From positions 1 to 33,930 of the forward strand of contig JAVVPD010000013.1 of assembly GCA_036655975.1 (NCBI GenBank): a stretch of DNA of 33,930 bases, read 5' to 3'. Below, in pieces: positions 1 through 6,551 of this stretch. Origin of the DNA: CASQEL01 sp036655975. Its GTDB lineage: Bacteria > Desulfobacterota > Desulfovibrionia > Desulfovibrionales > Desulfovibrionaceae. A model generated the notes under the pieces. The model saw nothing but the letters and a program-made list of their open reading frames with translations, did no database searches and was not told the origin of the DNA. The position numbers and the translations under genes were made by a program. Position 1 is the stretch's first letter. Every line of letters begins with the position of its first letter.

Positions 1-309
1 TTTGATCTGCGTTTTTTACCCAACCCCTATTTTATTGAAGGATTACGGGCATTATCAGGCAAAAATCGCAAGGTGGCCGAGTATGTGTATACCGAGCCAG
101 CCAGCAAAGAATTTTTGCATAAAATGGTCGAATTTTTGCAATGCATGCTGCCGCTTATGGAGGCCGAAGGGCGCTACCGCACAACCATTGCCGTGGGATG
201 CACGGGGGGGCGGCATCGCTCAGTGGCAACGGTGGAATATTTGGGGCGGGTATTACGGCAATCGGACTATGTGGTTTCCGTCGAGCACAGACACCTTGAA
301 CTTGGTTAG
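1..309 (+). CDS. rapZ: RapZ family RNase adapter, C-terminal part (partial at window edge)
   Basis: The frame is open from the first base and gives 102 residues to a TAG stop. It matches the C-terminal domain of RapZ (YvcJ/P-loop nucleotide-binding family): FDLRFLPNPYF at the start, then GKNRKVAEYV, and the signature GCTGGRHRSVATVEYL near residues 62-77. RapZ-family proteins bind GlcN6P or nucleotide and, in enterobacteria, guide RNase E to the GlmZ sRNA; the target in this lineage is not known. The P-loop N-terminal domain lies outside the window. It is followed 44 nt later by a mannose-type PTS IIA gene, and rapZ beside PTS genes is a recurrent arrangement, which suggests a link to amino-sugar or carbon sensing. 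Confident in the family; function inferred. Confidence 0.9.
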   Translation, partial: FDLRFLPNPYFIEGLRALSGKNRKVAEYVYTEPASKEFLHKMVEFLQCMLPLMEAEGRYRTTIAVGCTGGRHRSVATVEYLGRVLRQSDYVVSVEHRHLELG

Positions 310-338
310 AAAATAGGGCACCGTTTTTAGAGATGACC

Positions 339-345
339 AAGGAGG
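339..345 (+). promoter_or_regulatory. Shine-Dalgarno AAGGAGG deciding the IIA start
   Basis: A full-consensus ribosome binding site eight bases before ATG 354. It fixes the IIA start at 354 rather than the upstream in-frame ATG at 333. Confidence 0.8.
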
Positions 346-353
346 GTATATAT

Positions 354-791
354 ATGACGCAAGCGGCAAACACCCCCACCGTGGGGATTATCGTAGTGGC
401 GCACACCGATTATGGGGCGGCCTTGTTACGGACAGCGGAATTTATTTTAGGCCCGCTGAACGATTGTACCTCCATCAGTGTGGACGTGGCCTACGAGGTG
501 AGTGAAACCGTGCAGCGCCTGACCGATGCAACGCAGCGTTTGGACAAGGGCGCTGGTGTGTTGCTGTTGACGGATATGTTTGGGGGCACTCCCACTAATC
601 TGAGTCTTTCTTTGTTAGGTAAGCATCAGGTGGAAGTGGTCACCGGGGTTAATCTGCCCATGATTTTAAAAGTTTTCTCTTTGCGGACAAAACCCTTAGA
701 AGAACTTGCCGATATTGCCGGCGAGGCTGGCAAAAGCGGCATCGTGGTTGCGGGTAAGATGTTACGGAATAAAACGAAAGTTACAGGCTAA
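354..791 (+). CDS. PTS system mannose-family IIA component
   Basis: A 145-residue protein of the EIIA-Man family, the cytoplasmic phosphocarrier that takes phosphate from HPr and passes it to IIB. His17 in VVAHTDYG is the expected phosphorylation site. DMFGGTPTNLSL near residues 74-85 is the conserved loop of the family, and the length is right for a stand-alone IIA domain. I start at 354 because AAGGAGG lies at 339-345, eight bases upstream; the in-frame ATG at 333 has no ribosome site and would put the Shine-Dalgarno inside the gene. IIB begins two bases after the stop. Sugar specificity cannot be read from the sequence; such systems beside rapZ may be regulatory rather than catabolic. Confidence 0.92.
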   Translation: MTQAANTPTVGIIVVAHTDYGAALLRTAEFILGPLNDCTSISVDVAYEVSETVQRLTDATQRLDKGAGVLLLTDMFGGTPTNLSLSLLGKHQVEVVTGVNLPMILKVFSLRTKPLEELADIAGEAGKSGIVVAGKMLRNKTKVTG

Positions 792-793
792 GT

Positions 794-1258
794 ATGTCAT
801 GGTTTCGGGTAGACAACCGTCTGGTGCACGGTCAAATTATTGAGGCTTGGCTGCCCTATACGGGAGCCAAACATTTGATTGTGGCGAACGACACATTGGC
901 AAAAGACGGCATCCGCCAGCAGATTATTTCTTTGGCCATACCCCAAAGAATTGGGGTGCATTTCATTTCCTTGCAGCAATTGCCCGAAACGCTGTTTTCC
1001 TGTTCCAAGGGAACGGCTTTTGTACTGATGGCAGATTGTCAGGATGCCGCACATGTTTTTGCTACTGGTGTGTGCATGGATGTACTGAATGTGGGAAATT
1101 TGCATTATGGCCCGGGGAAAAAACAGGTATTACCACATGTGGCGCTTTCCGATGCTGACGTGACGGATTTGAAATATCTGGTGGCACACCATGTGACCTT
1201 GGATTTTCGGTGCGTTCCTTCAGAAACCCTCAGGGGGATGCAAGATGCACTCCTTTGA
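794..1258 (+). CDS. PTS system mannose-family IIB component
   Basis: A 154-residue protein of the EIIB-Man/sorbose family, which accepts phosphate from IIA and passes it to the sugar held by the IIC/IID membrane complex. FRVDNRLVHGQ at residues 4-14 is the family signature, with His12 as the phosphorylated residue. MDVLNVGNLHYGPGKKQ further on is also typical. It starts two bases after the IIA stop, so the two are co-transcribed and probably translationally coupled. Its 3' end overlaps the proposed IIC start at 1245 by 14 bases. Confidence 0.92.
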   Translation: MSWFRVDNRLVHGQIIEAWLPYTGAKHLIVANDTLAKDGIRQQIISLAIPQRIGVHFISLQQLPETLFSCSKGTAFVLMADCQDAAHVFATGVCMDVLNVGNLHYGPGKKQVLPHVALSDADVTDLKYLVAHHVTLDFRCVPSETLRGMQDALL

Positions 1259-1948
1259 TCCTATGCTTACACCATTAGTGGGCTGTTTTTTTTTGTCATA
1301 AGCTTTTTGGCCCGCCGCGCATGTAGCATTGGCCTTATTGAAAGACCGCTGGTTATCGCGCTGTTTGCAGGAGCGTTCACGGGGCACAGTGATGTAGCCC
1401 TGCCGCTCGGAGTAATATTTGAGCTGTTTTGGTTGGATGTTATCCCCTTAGGAGCCGTTATCCCGCCAGTGGCTTCCTTGAATTTTTTTCTTGTTTTTTG
1501 TCTTGCGCTGGTGTTCGATTGGCACAATCCCGCCCAATTATTCCTTCCCATCCTGCTGACTCTGCCTTGCGCTTATTTCGGAGCCATGGTGGAGCGCTGG
1601 CAATACGCCCGCAATGACGCTGCGCTGGAACATCTGAATCAGTGGATAGAGGGCAATAATACCGAATACAGCCCCGCGCGGATTGTTGCGCTTTCGCTTA
1701 TGCAAGCCGCCATGTTACAGGGTTTAGCGTTTTTATTCCTCTTTGGGCTGGTATACGCCCTGTTGTTGAACGGAGGACTGGATGAATGGTGTGTCCGTCT
1801 GTTTGCCCAAAATCCGGTGAGCTGGACAGGCTTGTATGGCTTGTCCGCCATAGGTGCCATTGTGGCTCTGCGTACGCGCCGTGCCTATGCGGCGCTGGTT
1901 CTCTGCATTGCGGTATTACTGCTGTGCAACGGTTTTGGCTGGCTCTAA
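1245..1948 (+). CDS. PTS system mannose-family IIC component, needs a frame change in T9
   Basis: The main reading frame encodes a very hydrophobic protein (IERPLVIALFAGAFTG, LGVIFELFWLDVIPLGAVIPP) typical of the IIC-Man permease, with about six membrane segments. That frame has no ATG, GTG or well-placed start: its first listed start is TTG 1307, inside the first membrane helix. In the neighbouring frame, ATG 1245 sits 5-6 bases after a GGGGG-rich ribosome site (1233-1239), overlapping the end of IIB, and reads MHSFDPMLTPLVGCFF before hitting a stop at 1299-1301. A -1 shift (or one extra T) in the nine-T run at 1286-1294 joins the two and restores a normal IIC N-terminus, 234 residues in all. 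It could be true slippage, phase variation, recent decay or a sequencing error. No IID gene follows. Confidence 0.75.
1286..1294 (+). other. T9 homopolymer, predicted frameshift site in PTS IIC
   Basis: Nine T between TG and GTC. In the zero frame set by ATG 1245 it reads as T TTT TTT, which is a classical -1 slippery heptamer, and runs of nine T also allow polymerase slippage. The downstream part of IIC is only open in the -1 frame. Confidence 0.7.
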
Positions 1949-1986
1949 AGCATTTTTGATTCCATACGCTCCCTCCGGTGCTTTAC

Positions 1987-2039
1987 GGCGAAAGTAAATT
2001 TCGCCTACGCCTACGGGGCGGGCGACGGTTCTTGTCGCC
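1987..2039. repeat. Tandem pair of inverted repeats (REP-like)
   Basis: Stem 1 has 7 bp with a 5-base loop, stem 2 has 6 bp with a 7-base loop, and both arms start with GGCGA. The matching arm starts and the lack of a T run suggest a repetitive extragenic palindrome unit. Only one copy is visible here, so repetitiveness is not shown. Confidence 0.4.
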
Positions 2040-2151
2040 AGAGCATTTAGTATTATGTGTTAGCCAATTTTTTTAGTGTACTATGATTGCTTGATAAAAT
2101 CCATATTTTGCGTCTAAACGTGCCAGAGGCGCATCGTATATTGATATCTGG

Positions 2152-2179
2152 TTGCCTTTATGCTCAAAATATGTAATTT
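2152..2179 (+). promoter_or_regulatory. Possible sigma70 promoter for the symporter
   Basis: TTGCCT (2152-2157), a 16-base spacer and TAATTT (2174-2179), about 60 bases before the symporter start in an AT-rich stretch. Both hexamers match consensus only partly. Confidence 0.3.
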
Positions 2180-2240
2180 TAGACGAAGATTTCTTGTGAT
2201 TATTTTAACATTATAGTGCGTAGTTATGAAGGAGCGTTTC

Positions 2241-3476
2241 ATGGCAAAATTTAAAATGAGTCTTCCTATGCAAATGGCCATAGGGATGGTTGCTGGTATT
2301 TTAGTCGGCGTTCTAGCGCAAGATACCAGCTATGGTGCCATGGTTTTTAAACCCATGGGTGATATTTTTATTAAACTTATTCGCATGGTTGTTGTTCCCT
2401 TGGTTTTTGCCACGCTGGTTGCGGGGGCTGCCGGTATTCGTGATACCAGCAAGTTGGGACGTATCGCTACAAAAACATTGCTTTTTTACTTAATCACCAC
2501 GGCCTTGGCTGTCACTATTGGGCTGATTTTAGCAAATATTTCTCACCCCGGTGCTGGGCTTGACCTGACAACGCAGGGCTTAAAGGCTAAGGATGTTGCC
2601 CCACCACGGCTTATGGATACCTTAATGAACCTCATTCCGCTTAATCCTGTGGAATCCATGGCTAAGGGAAATATGCTGCAAATTATCATATTTGCTATTA
2701 TTTTCGGCTTTGGGGTGAGTTCTTTGGGGGAACCGGGCAAGGTTGTCCACAAGTTTTTTGAAAGTGTGGGCGATGCCATGATTAAGGTAACCGGCTTTGT
2801 TATGCTGTACGCGCCTATCGGTGTGTTCGGCTTGATGGCCTATACAGTGACGCAACACGGTCTTGCAGTGCTGTTGCCTCTGGCAAAGGTTATTGCCATC
2901 ATGTACATTGCGTGTTTCTTCTTGGTTGTGCTTGTTTATGTGCCTTGTGTTGTATTTATTGTAAAAATTCCGGTTATGACCTTTTTCCGTGGCATGGCGG
3001 AACCTTTGCTGGTGGCCTTCACCACATGCTCCAGTGCTGCGGCTCTGCCGTCTAACATGCGCTGTTCGGAAGAATTGGGGGCGTCTAAAGCGGTTGCCAG
3101 TTTTGGTATTCCCTTGGGCAATACCATTAACATGAACGGTACGGCCGTATACATGGGTATCTGTACCATCTTTGTGGCGGAGGTGTTCGGTATGCCCATG
3201 CCCCTCAACACGCAACTGGTCGTGATTGTCATGTCTATTTTGGCGGCGGTGGGAACCATGGGTGTTCCCGGTGCGGGCCTGATTATGATCAGTATCATCT
3301 TTATTCAAATCGGCATTCCGCTGGAAGGGGTGGCGCTGATCGCGGGTATTGACCGTATTTTGGACATGGTGCGTACGTCTATGAACGTATTGGGTGACGC
3401 ACTGGGCGCTCTGGTTGTTTCCCGGCTGGAAGGTGATTTTGGCCTGAAGGAAGGTGAAGAAAGCTCCGCAGCATAA
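2241..3476 (+). CDS. Dicarboxylate/amino acid:cation symporter (DAACS family, GltP/DctA-like)
   Basis: A 411-residue inner-membrane secondary transporter that couples uptake of a C4-dicarboxylate or acidic amino acid to cations. Family marks: the serine-rich hairpin-1 motif TCSSAAALPS around residues 262-271, NTINMNGTAVYM with the NMNGT sodium/substrate motif at 297-301, and GTMGVPGAG in hairpin 2. N-terminal helices start at MQMAIGMVAG. I start at 2241 because AAGGAG (2229-2234) lies six bases upstream; ATG 2226 would place that site inside the gene. It stands alone between a long upstream gap and a strong terminator. The substrate (succinate, fumarate, aspartate or glutamate) cannot be settled from sequence. 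Confidence 0.93.
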   Translation: MAKFKMSLPMQMAIGMVAGILVGVLAQDTSYGAMVFKPMGDIFIKLIRMVVVPLVFATLVAGAAGIRDTSKLGRIATKTLLFYLITTALAVTIGLILANISHPGAGLDLTTQGLKAKDVAPPRLMDTLMNLIPLNPVESMAKGNMLQIIIFAIIFGFGVSSLGEPGKVVHKFFESVGDAMIKVTGFVMLYAPIGVFGLMAYTVTQHGLAVLLPLAKVIAIMYIACFFLVVLVYVPCVVFIVKIPVMTFFRGMAEPLLVAFTTCSSAAALPSNMRCSEELGASKAVASFGIPLGNTINMNGTAVYMGICTIFVAEVFGMPMPLNTQLVVIVMSILAAVGTMGVPGAGLIMISIIFIQIGIPLEGVALIAGIDRILDMVRTSMNVLGDALGALVVSRLEGDFGLKEGEESSAA

Positions 3477-3502
3477 TACTTACGTAACTATTGTATATAT
3501 TC

Positions 3503-3531
3503 AAAGCGGGCATCCTTGGGTGCCCGCTTTT
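3503..3531 (+). terminator. Intrinsic terminator of the symporter gene
   Basis: AAAGCGGGCA (3503-3512) pairs perfectly with TGCCCGCTTT (3521-3530), giving a GC-rich 10-bp stem with an 8-base loop ending in four T. Confidence 0.85.
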
Positions 3532-3593
3532 ACTATGCAATATGTTTTAGAGTATATTATTATCTATGAACAAAACTGATGCTATTGATAAAG

Positions 3594-3617
3594 TGTAATG
3601 TTTATGTCAATATTACA
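3594..3617. promoter_or_regulatory. Palindrome TGTAAT-N12-ATTACA, possible operator
   Basis: Perfect 6-bp arms (3594-3599 and 3612-3617) in the AT-rich gap before the glycosyltransferase. In such AT-rich DNA a short palindrome can occur by chance, so this is only a candidate site. Confidence 0.25.
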
Positions 3618-3638
3618 TATCTCTATTAAGCATAAAAA

Positions 3639-3714
3639 ATATTGGGTATGTAAAATACGTTTTATGACCTAAATAAAAAATATATGAAAAAATACTACAG
3701 CTATATTGGGTATG
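3639..3714 (+). repeat. 12-bp direct repeat ATATTGGGTATG
   Basis: Exact copies at 3639-3650 and 3703-3714, 64 bases apart, start to start, the second running into the glycosyltransferase leader. Could be a paired binding site or a small local duplication. Confidence 0.4.
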
Positions 3715-3729
3715 AGGAATAAAATTGTT

Positions 3730-5001
3730 ATGGAAAACGTTACAGGGAGCGACTCAAAAGGCTTCCGGAAACCGCATGTAGCCTACGTGTTGTTGTGGTA
3801 TCCTGTCTTTACTCAACCCTTTATTTTTCGAGAAGTGCAGGGACTCAAAGCGCAAGGCTATCCTGTAGAGATATATAGCCTGTACGGGCTTTCGTTGGAT
3901 GAATGTTCGGAAAAAATGCGCCAAGCGGCCAACGCAACTATTTGTTTGGGCATGAAGGCCTTATTCCCTTTACTGGGCACGGCCTTGCAACAATTAGTAC
4001 GCCAGCCCATGCAAACATTACGCATGTGCCGCAAGGTTTTAAACTACCACTGGCCCAATTGGGAAATGCTCGGCGAAAATTTTTGGGCTTTGCTGTGCGG
4101 TATATATTTGGCAAAGCGCTTTCGTGAGGCAGGCATTGACCATATTCATGCGCCTTGGCCTAGAGGCACGGCCACAGCGGCGTGGGTGGCCTCGCGTCTT
4201 TCCGGTATTCCCTTTTCTACGGCAGCCAGAGGGGACAATCTTAACCCTATGGATCCAGATTTATTAGATAAATTGCGGGCTGCTTGTTGCATCCGCGCGA
4301 ACAATAAGGCTGATGCCGAACGCATCAGGAAGCTTTTGCCCGCTACCGAGCAAACAAAAATTTGTCTTGTTTATAACAGTCTTACCCTGCCGGCAGACGA
4401 ATTGGCCCCCGCGCCGTTACAAGCACCGGTACGCATATTGGCGGTGGGACGTTTTGATATTACTAAAGGTTTTGACTATTTACTGGATGCCTGCAAACTT
4501 TTGAAAGATGAAGGCCTTGCCTTTCACCTTACATTAGTGGGCGGTGGCGGGCGCTGGCTGGGCTTGGGTTTGCTAGGCCCCCAATTGCAAAAACAATGTG
4601 AGGACTTGGGATTGAGCGATTGTGTGACCATGCCCGGTCTTGTATCGCACACAAAACTTCCGGAAGTGCTCACATCACATGATATTTTTGTGGCTCCTTG
4701 CATTATCCACGCCTCGGGCCGTCGGGATGGCATCCCCAATACGGTTATTGAGGCCATGGCCTATGGCTTGCCCACGGTGAGTACCAATATTAATGCGTTG
4801 CCAGAAATTGTCCGCCACGGGCACACGGGGCTTACCGTGCCGGAAAAAGATTCTGCGGCTTTGGCCCGTGCGCTACGGTATATGGTGGAGCACCCTGAAG
4901 ACGCGCGGCGCATGGGGAAAAATGGGAGTGTGCTCGTGCGGGAAATGTTTAACCCCGATACGAATATTCGCCTGTTAATCAACATGTTTACAAGTGTATA
5001 A
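3730..5001 (+). CDS. GT4-type glycosyltransferase (GT-B fold)
   Basis: A 423-residue cytoplasmic glycosyltransferase of family 4. The N-terminal Rossmann half starts with HVAYVLLWYPVFTQPFIFREV, as in colanic-acid and exopolysaccharide enzymes, and continues with DHIHAPWPRGTA. The donor half has RILAVGRFDITKGFDYLL and the E-x7-E region as DGIPNTVIEAMAYG, where the first Glu is Asp, a common variant. The role is presumably to add a sugar to a surface polysaccharide or lipid; donor and acceptor are unknown. I prefer ATG 3730, 11 bases after GAGGA; ATG 3712 and TTG 3706 have no ribosome site. It stands apart from any polysaccharide cluster in this window, which is unusual for this kind of enzyme. 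Confidence 0.88.
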   Translation: MENVTGSDSKGFRKPHVAYVLLWYPVFTQPFIFREVQGLKAQGYPVEIYSLYGLSLDECSEKMRQAANATICLGMKALFPLLGTALQQLVRQPMQTLRMCRKVLNYHWPNWEMLGENFWALLCGIYLAKRFREAGIDHIHAPWPRGTATAAWVASRLSGIPFSTAARGDNLNPMDPDLLDKLRAACCIRANNKADAERIRKLLPATEQTKICLVYNSLTLPADELAPAPLQAPVRILAVGRFDITKGFDYLLDACKLLKDEGLAFHLTLVGGGGRWLGLGLLGPQLQKQCEDLGLSDCVTMPGLVSHTKLPEVLTSHDIFVAPCIIHASGRRDGIPNTVIEAMAYGLPTVSTNINALPEIVRHGHTGLTVPEKDSAALARALRYMVEHPEDARRMGKNGSVLVREMFNPDTNIRLLINMFTSV

Positions 5002-5047
5002 TCGTTTTTATTGAACCTTGATAAGCCCGTCCGTGTGGGTACCCTCT

Positions 5048-5746
5048 ATGCCGAGCGCAGAACAGATCATCGCGACCATTCAAGCCCATGCCGACCCTGT
5101 GCAGGCGCAAAACCTGCAGCGTTTTTTTAAAACTGGGGCAGGGCAATACGGTGAGGGGGACGTGTTTTGGGGCGTGAAAGTCCCCGTGGTGCGGCGCATT
5201 GCTAAAGCCTTTACCACCGCGACTTTGCCTATAGTGAATGTTTTACTTGATCACGCAGTGCATGAGGTTCGCCTTTGTGCGCTGTTACTGTTGGTGGAAC
5301 AATTTTCCAAAGCTTCAGAAATACAACGGAAAAATATTATTGATTTTTATTTGTACCATGCGGAGCGCGTCAATAATTGGGATTTAGTGGATCTTTCCGT
5401 GCGTCTGCTCGGGACATGGCTCATTGATAAAGACAGGGCCCTGCTGGATGAGCTTGCCGCAAGCCCCATACTCTGGAAACAGCGCATGGCAGTGGTGGCA
5501 ACGCACACCTTTATCCGCTTGGGTGACTTTGAGGATATTTTGCGCTTGAGTCAAAAACTTATGCACCACCCGCACGACCTTATCCATAAAGCGCTCGGGT
5601 GGATGTTGCGCGAAGTGGGTAAGCAAGACCGCGCGGTATTAAGCGCTTTTCTCCACCAGCATAGGCCGCACATGCCGCGTACCATGCTGCGCTATGCCAT
5701 TGAGCACTATCCTGAACCAGAGCGTAAGGCATGGCTACAGGCGTGA
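5048..5746 (+). CDS. AlkD-like DNA alkylation repair protein (HEAT-repeat glycosylase)
   Basis: A 232-residue all-helical protein of the DNA alkylation repair family, which removes N3- and N7-alkylated purines from DNA. Family marks in order: LQRFFKTGAGQYGEGDVFWGVKVP near the N-terminus, VNNWDLVDLSVRLLG in the middle with the Trp-Asp of the active cleft, ILWKQRMAVVAT, and DLIHKALGWMLREVGKQD near the C-terminus. I choose ATG 5048; upstream TTG 5018 and GTG 5033 are alternatives, none with a convincing ribosome site. It lies 46 bases after the glycosyltransferase and 26 before the phosphopantetheinyl transferase, probably in one transcript. Confidence 0.9.
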   Translation: MPSAEQIIATIQAHADPVQAQNLQRFFKTGAGQYGEGDVFWGVKVPVVRRIAKAFTTATLPIVNVLLDHAVHEVRLCALLLLVEQFSKASEIQRKNIIDFYLYHAERVNNWDLVDLSVRLLGTWLIDKDRALLDELAASPILWKQRMAVVATHTFIRLGDFEDILRLSQKLMHHPHDLIHKALGWMLREVGKQDRAVLSAFLHQHRPHMPRTMLRYAIEHYPEPERKAWLQA

Positions 5747-5772
5747 ACCGCCTTCCCCCCGCCCAAGGCTGT

Positions 5773-6498
5773 ATGCATATTCTGCTGGCGTATGTACCCA
5801 GCGCAGAATCCGCACCGTGCCTGCAGCGCCTGTACCGTCAGCTTCCCGCCGCCCATGCCGAGAGAATCAATACCTTTAAACAGTCGCATGATCGCGTTTT
5901 GCGTTTAGCGGCTGTACACGCCCTGTGCACGGGGCTACGCACATGTACGGGTTTGAGCACAATGGCAAGCCTTGCGGCTTTGCGCTATGCTGCCTCCGGC
6001 TGTCCCTCATTGGCGTTGGAGCACTGGCACTTGAGCTTTGCCTATACGCACACTATGGCGGTATGCGCCTTGCGTTTTATGCAGACGCAAGCCCCGATTG
6101 TGGGCGTGGACGTGGAAAATATCCCTATAACTGGCCCCCTTGAAAGTTTTACAAAGGTCTTTACGCCTGAAGAACGGCGAGCTATCGCCGCATGTGCTGA
6201 CAGCCCCAGCGACCTTACCCGGCGGTGGACCATTAAAGAAGCCGTGCTTAAAGCTCTCGGCACGGGCTTTGCGGTAGACCCGCTCCGCATCACGACCATA
6301 GGTGCGCGGTGGGGGCAAAGCTTTGTCTGCGGTTTTAGCGCGCAGAGCGCGGGGCAACAGCCCCTGTATACCTGCGCCGTGTCTTCCACACAAAGCATGT
6401 TTTGGCAATCAATTCCTCTCACACCTGCATCGTGGCTAACGCTTGCTTCGGATATTCCGTGGAAGGAAAGCCGGATATCTTGCTTGCGTCTTGCCTAA
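5773..6498 (+). CDS. Sfp-type 4'-phosphopantetheinyl transferase
   Basis: A 241-residue cytoplasmic enzyme that moves 4'-phosphopantetheine from CoA to a serine of a carrier protein. Motifs: HLSFAYTHTMAVCAL (substrate loop), GVDVE at 111-115 with Mg-binding Asp113 and Glu115, FTPEERRAIA, and RWTIKEAVLKALGTGF at 151-166 with the W-x-x-KEA core. The two-lobed length fits the Sfp/EntD group rather than the short AcpS group. I start at ATG 5773, where MHILLAYV aligns with the normal family N-terminus and AAGG lies just upstream. ATG 5731 would add 14 unconserved residues and overlap the AlkD gene. No synthase or carrier protein is nearby, so it may serve the fatty-acid ACP or a distant pathway. 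Confidence 0.88.
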   Translation: MHILLAYVPSAESAPCLQRLYRQLPAAHAERINTFKQSHDRVLRLAAVHALCTGLRTCTGLSTMASLAALRYAASGCPSLALEHWHLSFAYTHTMAVCALRFMQTQAPIVGVDVENIPITGPLESFTKVFTPEERRAIAACADSPSDLTRRWTIKEAVLKALGTGFAVDPLRITTIGARWGQSFVCGFSAQSAGQQPLYTCAVSSTQSMFWQSIPLTPASWLTLASDIPWKESRISCLRLA

Positions 6499-6551
6499 AA
6501 GGGACATACACTTTTTTGTACTATAGGTTTTTTTAACGCCAAGGAGTTGCC

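Larger units (their letters stand above)
1949..2240. other. Intergenic region between PTS IIC and the symporter, with two hairpins
   Basis: 292 bases with no gene. The first 90 are GC-richer and hold two perfect inverted repeats. The first pairs GGCGAAA (1987-1993) with TTTCGCC (1999-2005); the second pairs GGCGAC (2021-2026) with GTCGCC (2034-2039). Neither has a T tract, so they look more like a REP-type or mRNA-processing element than an intrinsic terminator. The heptamer AGCATTT occurs on either side of the pair. The rest is AT-rich and holds the likely symporter promoter. Confidence 0.5.

Noticed and set aside
1307..1948. PTS IIC starting at TTG 1307
   Set aside because: It would cut into the first membrane helix and has no ribosome site; the frame-changed start at 1245 explains the sequence better.
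1949..2047. The AGCATTT pair as target-site duplications of a MITE
   Set aside because: Seven bases of AT-rich sequence are too short and no terminal inverted repeats abut them; kept only as a weak note.
2622..3308. 228-residue open frame on the minus strand inside the symporter gene
   Set aside because: It is rich in His, Asn, Gln and Arg with no domain, and lies antisense to a well-conserved transporter; a shadow frame.
6007..6422. Two overlapping minus-strand frames inside the phosphopantetheinyl transferase gene
   Set aside because: Both are antisense to the conserved GVDVE and KEA motifs of the real gene.
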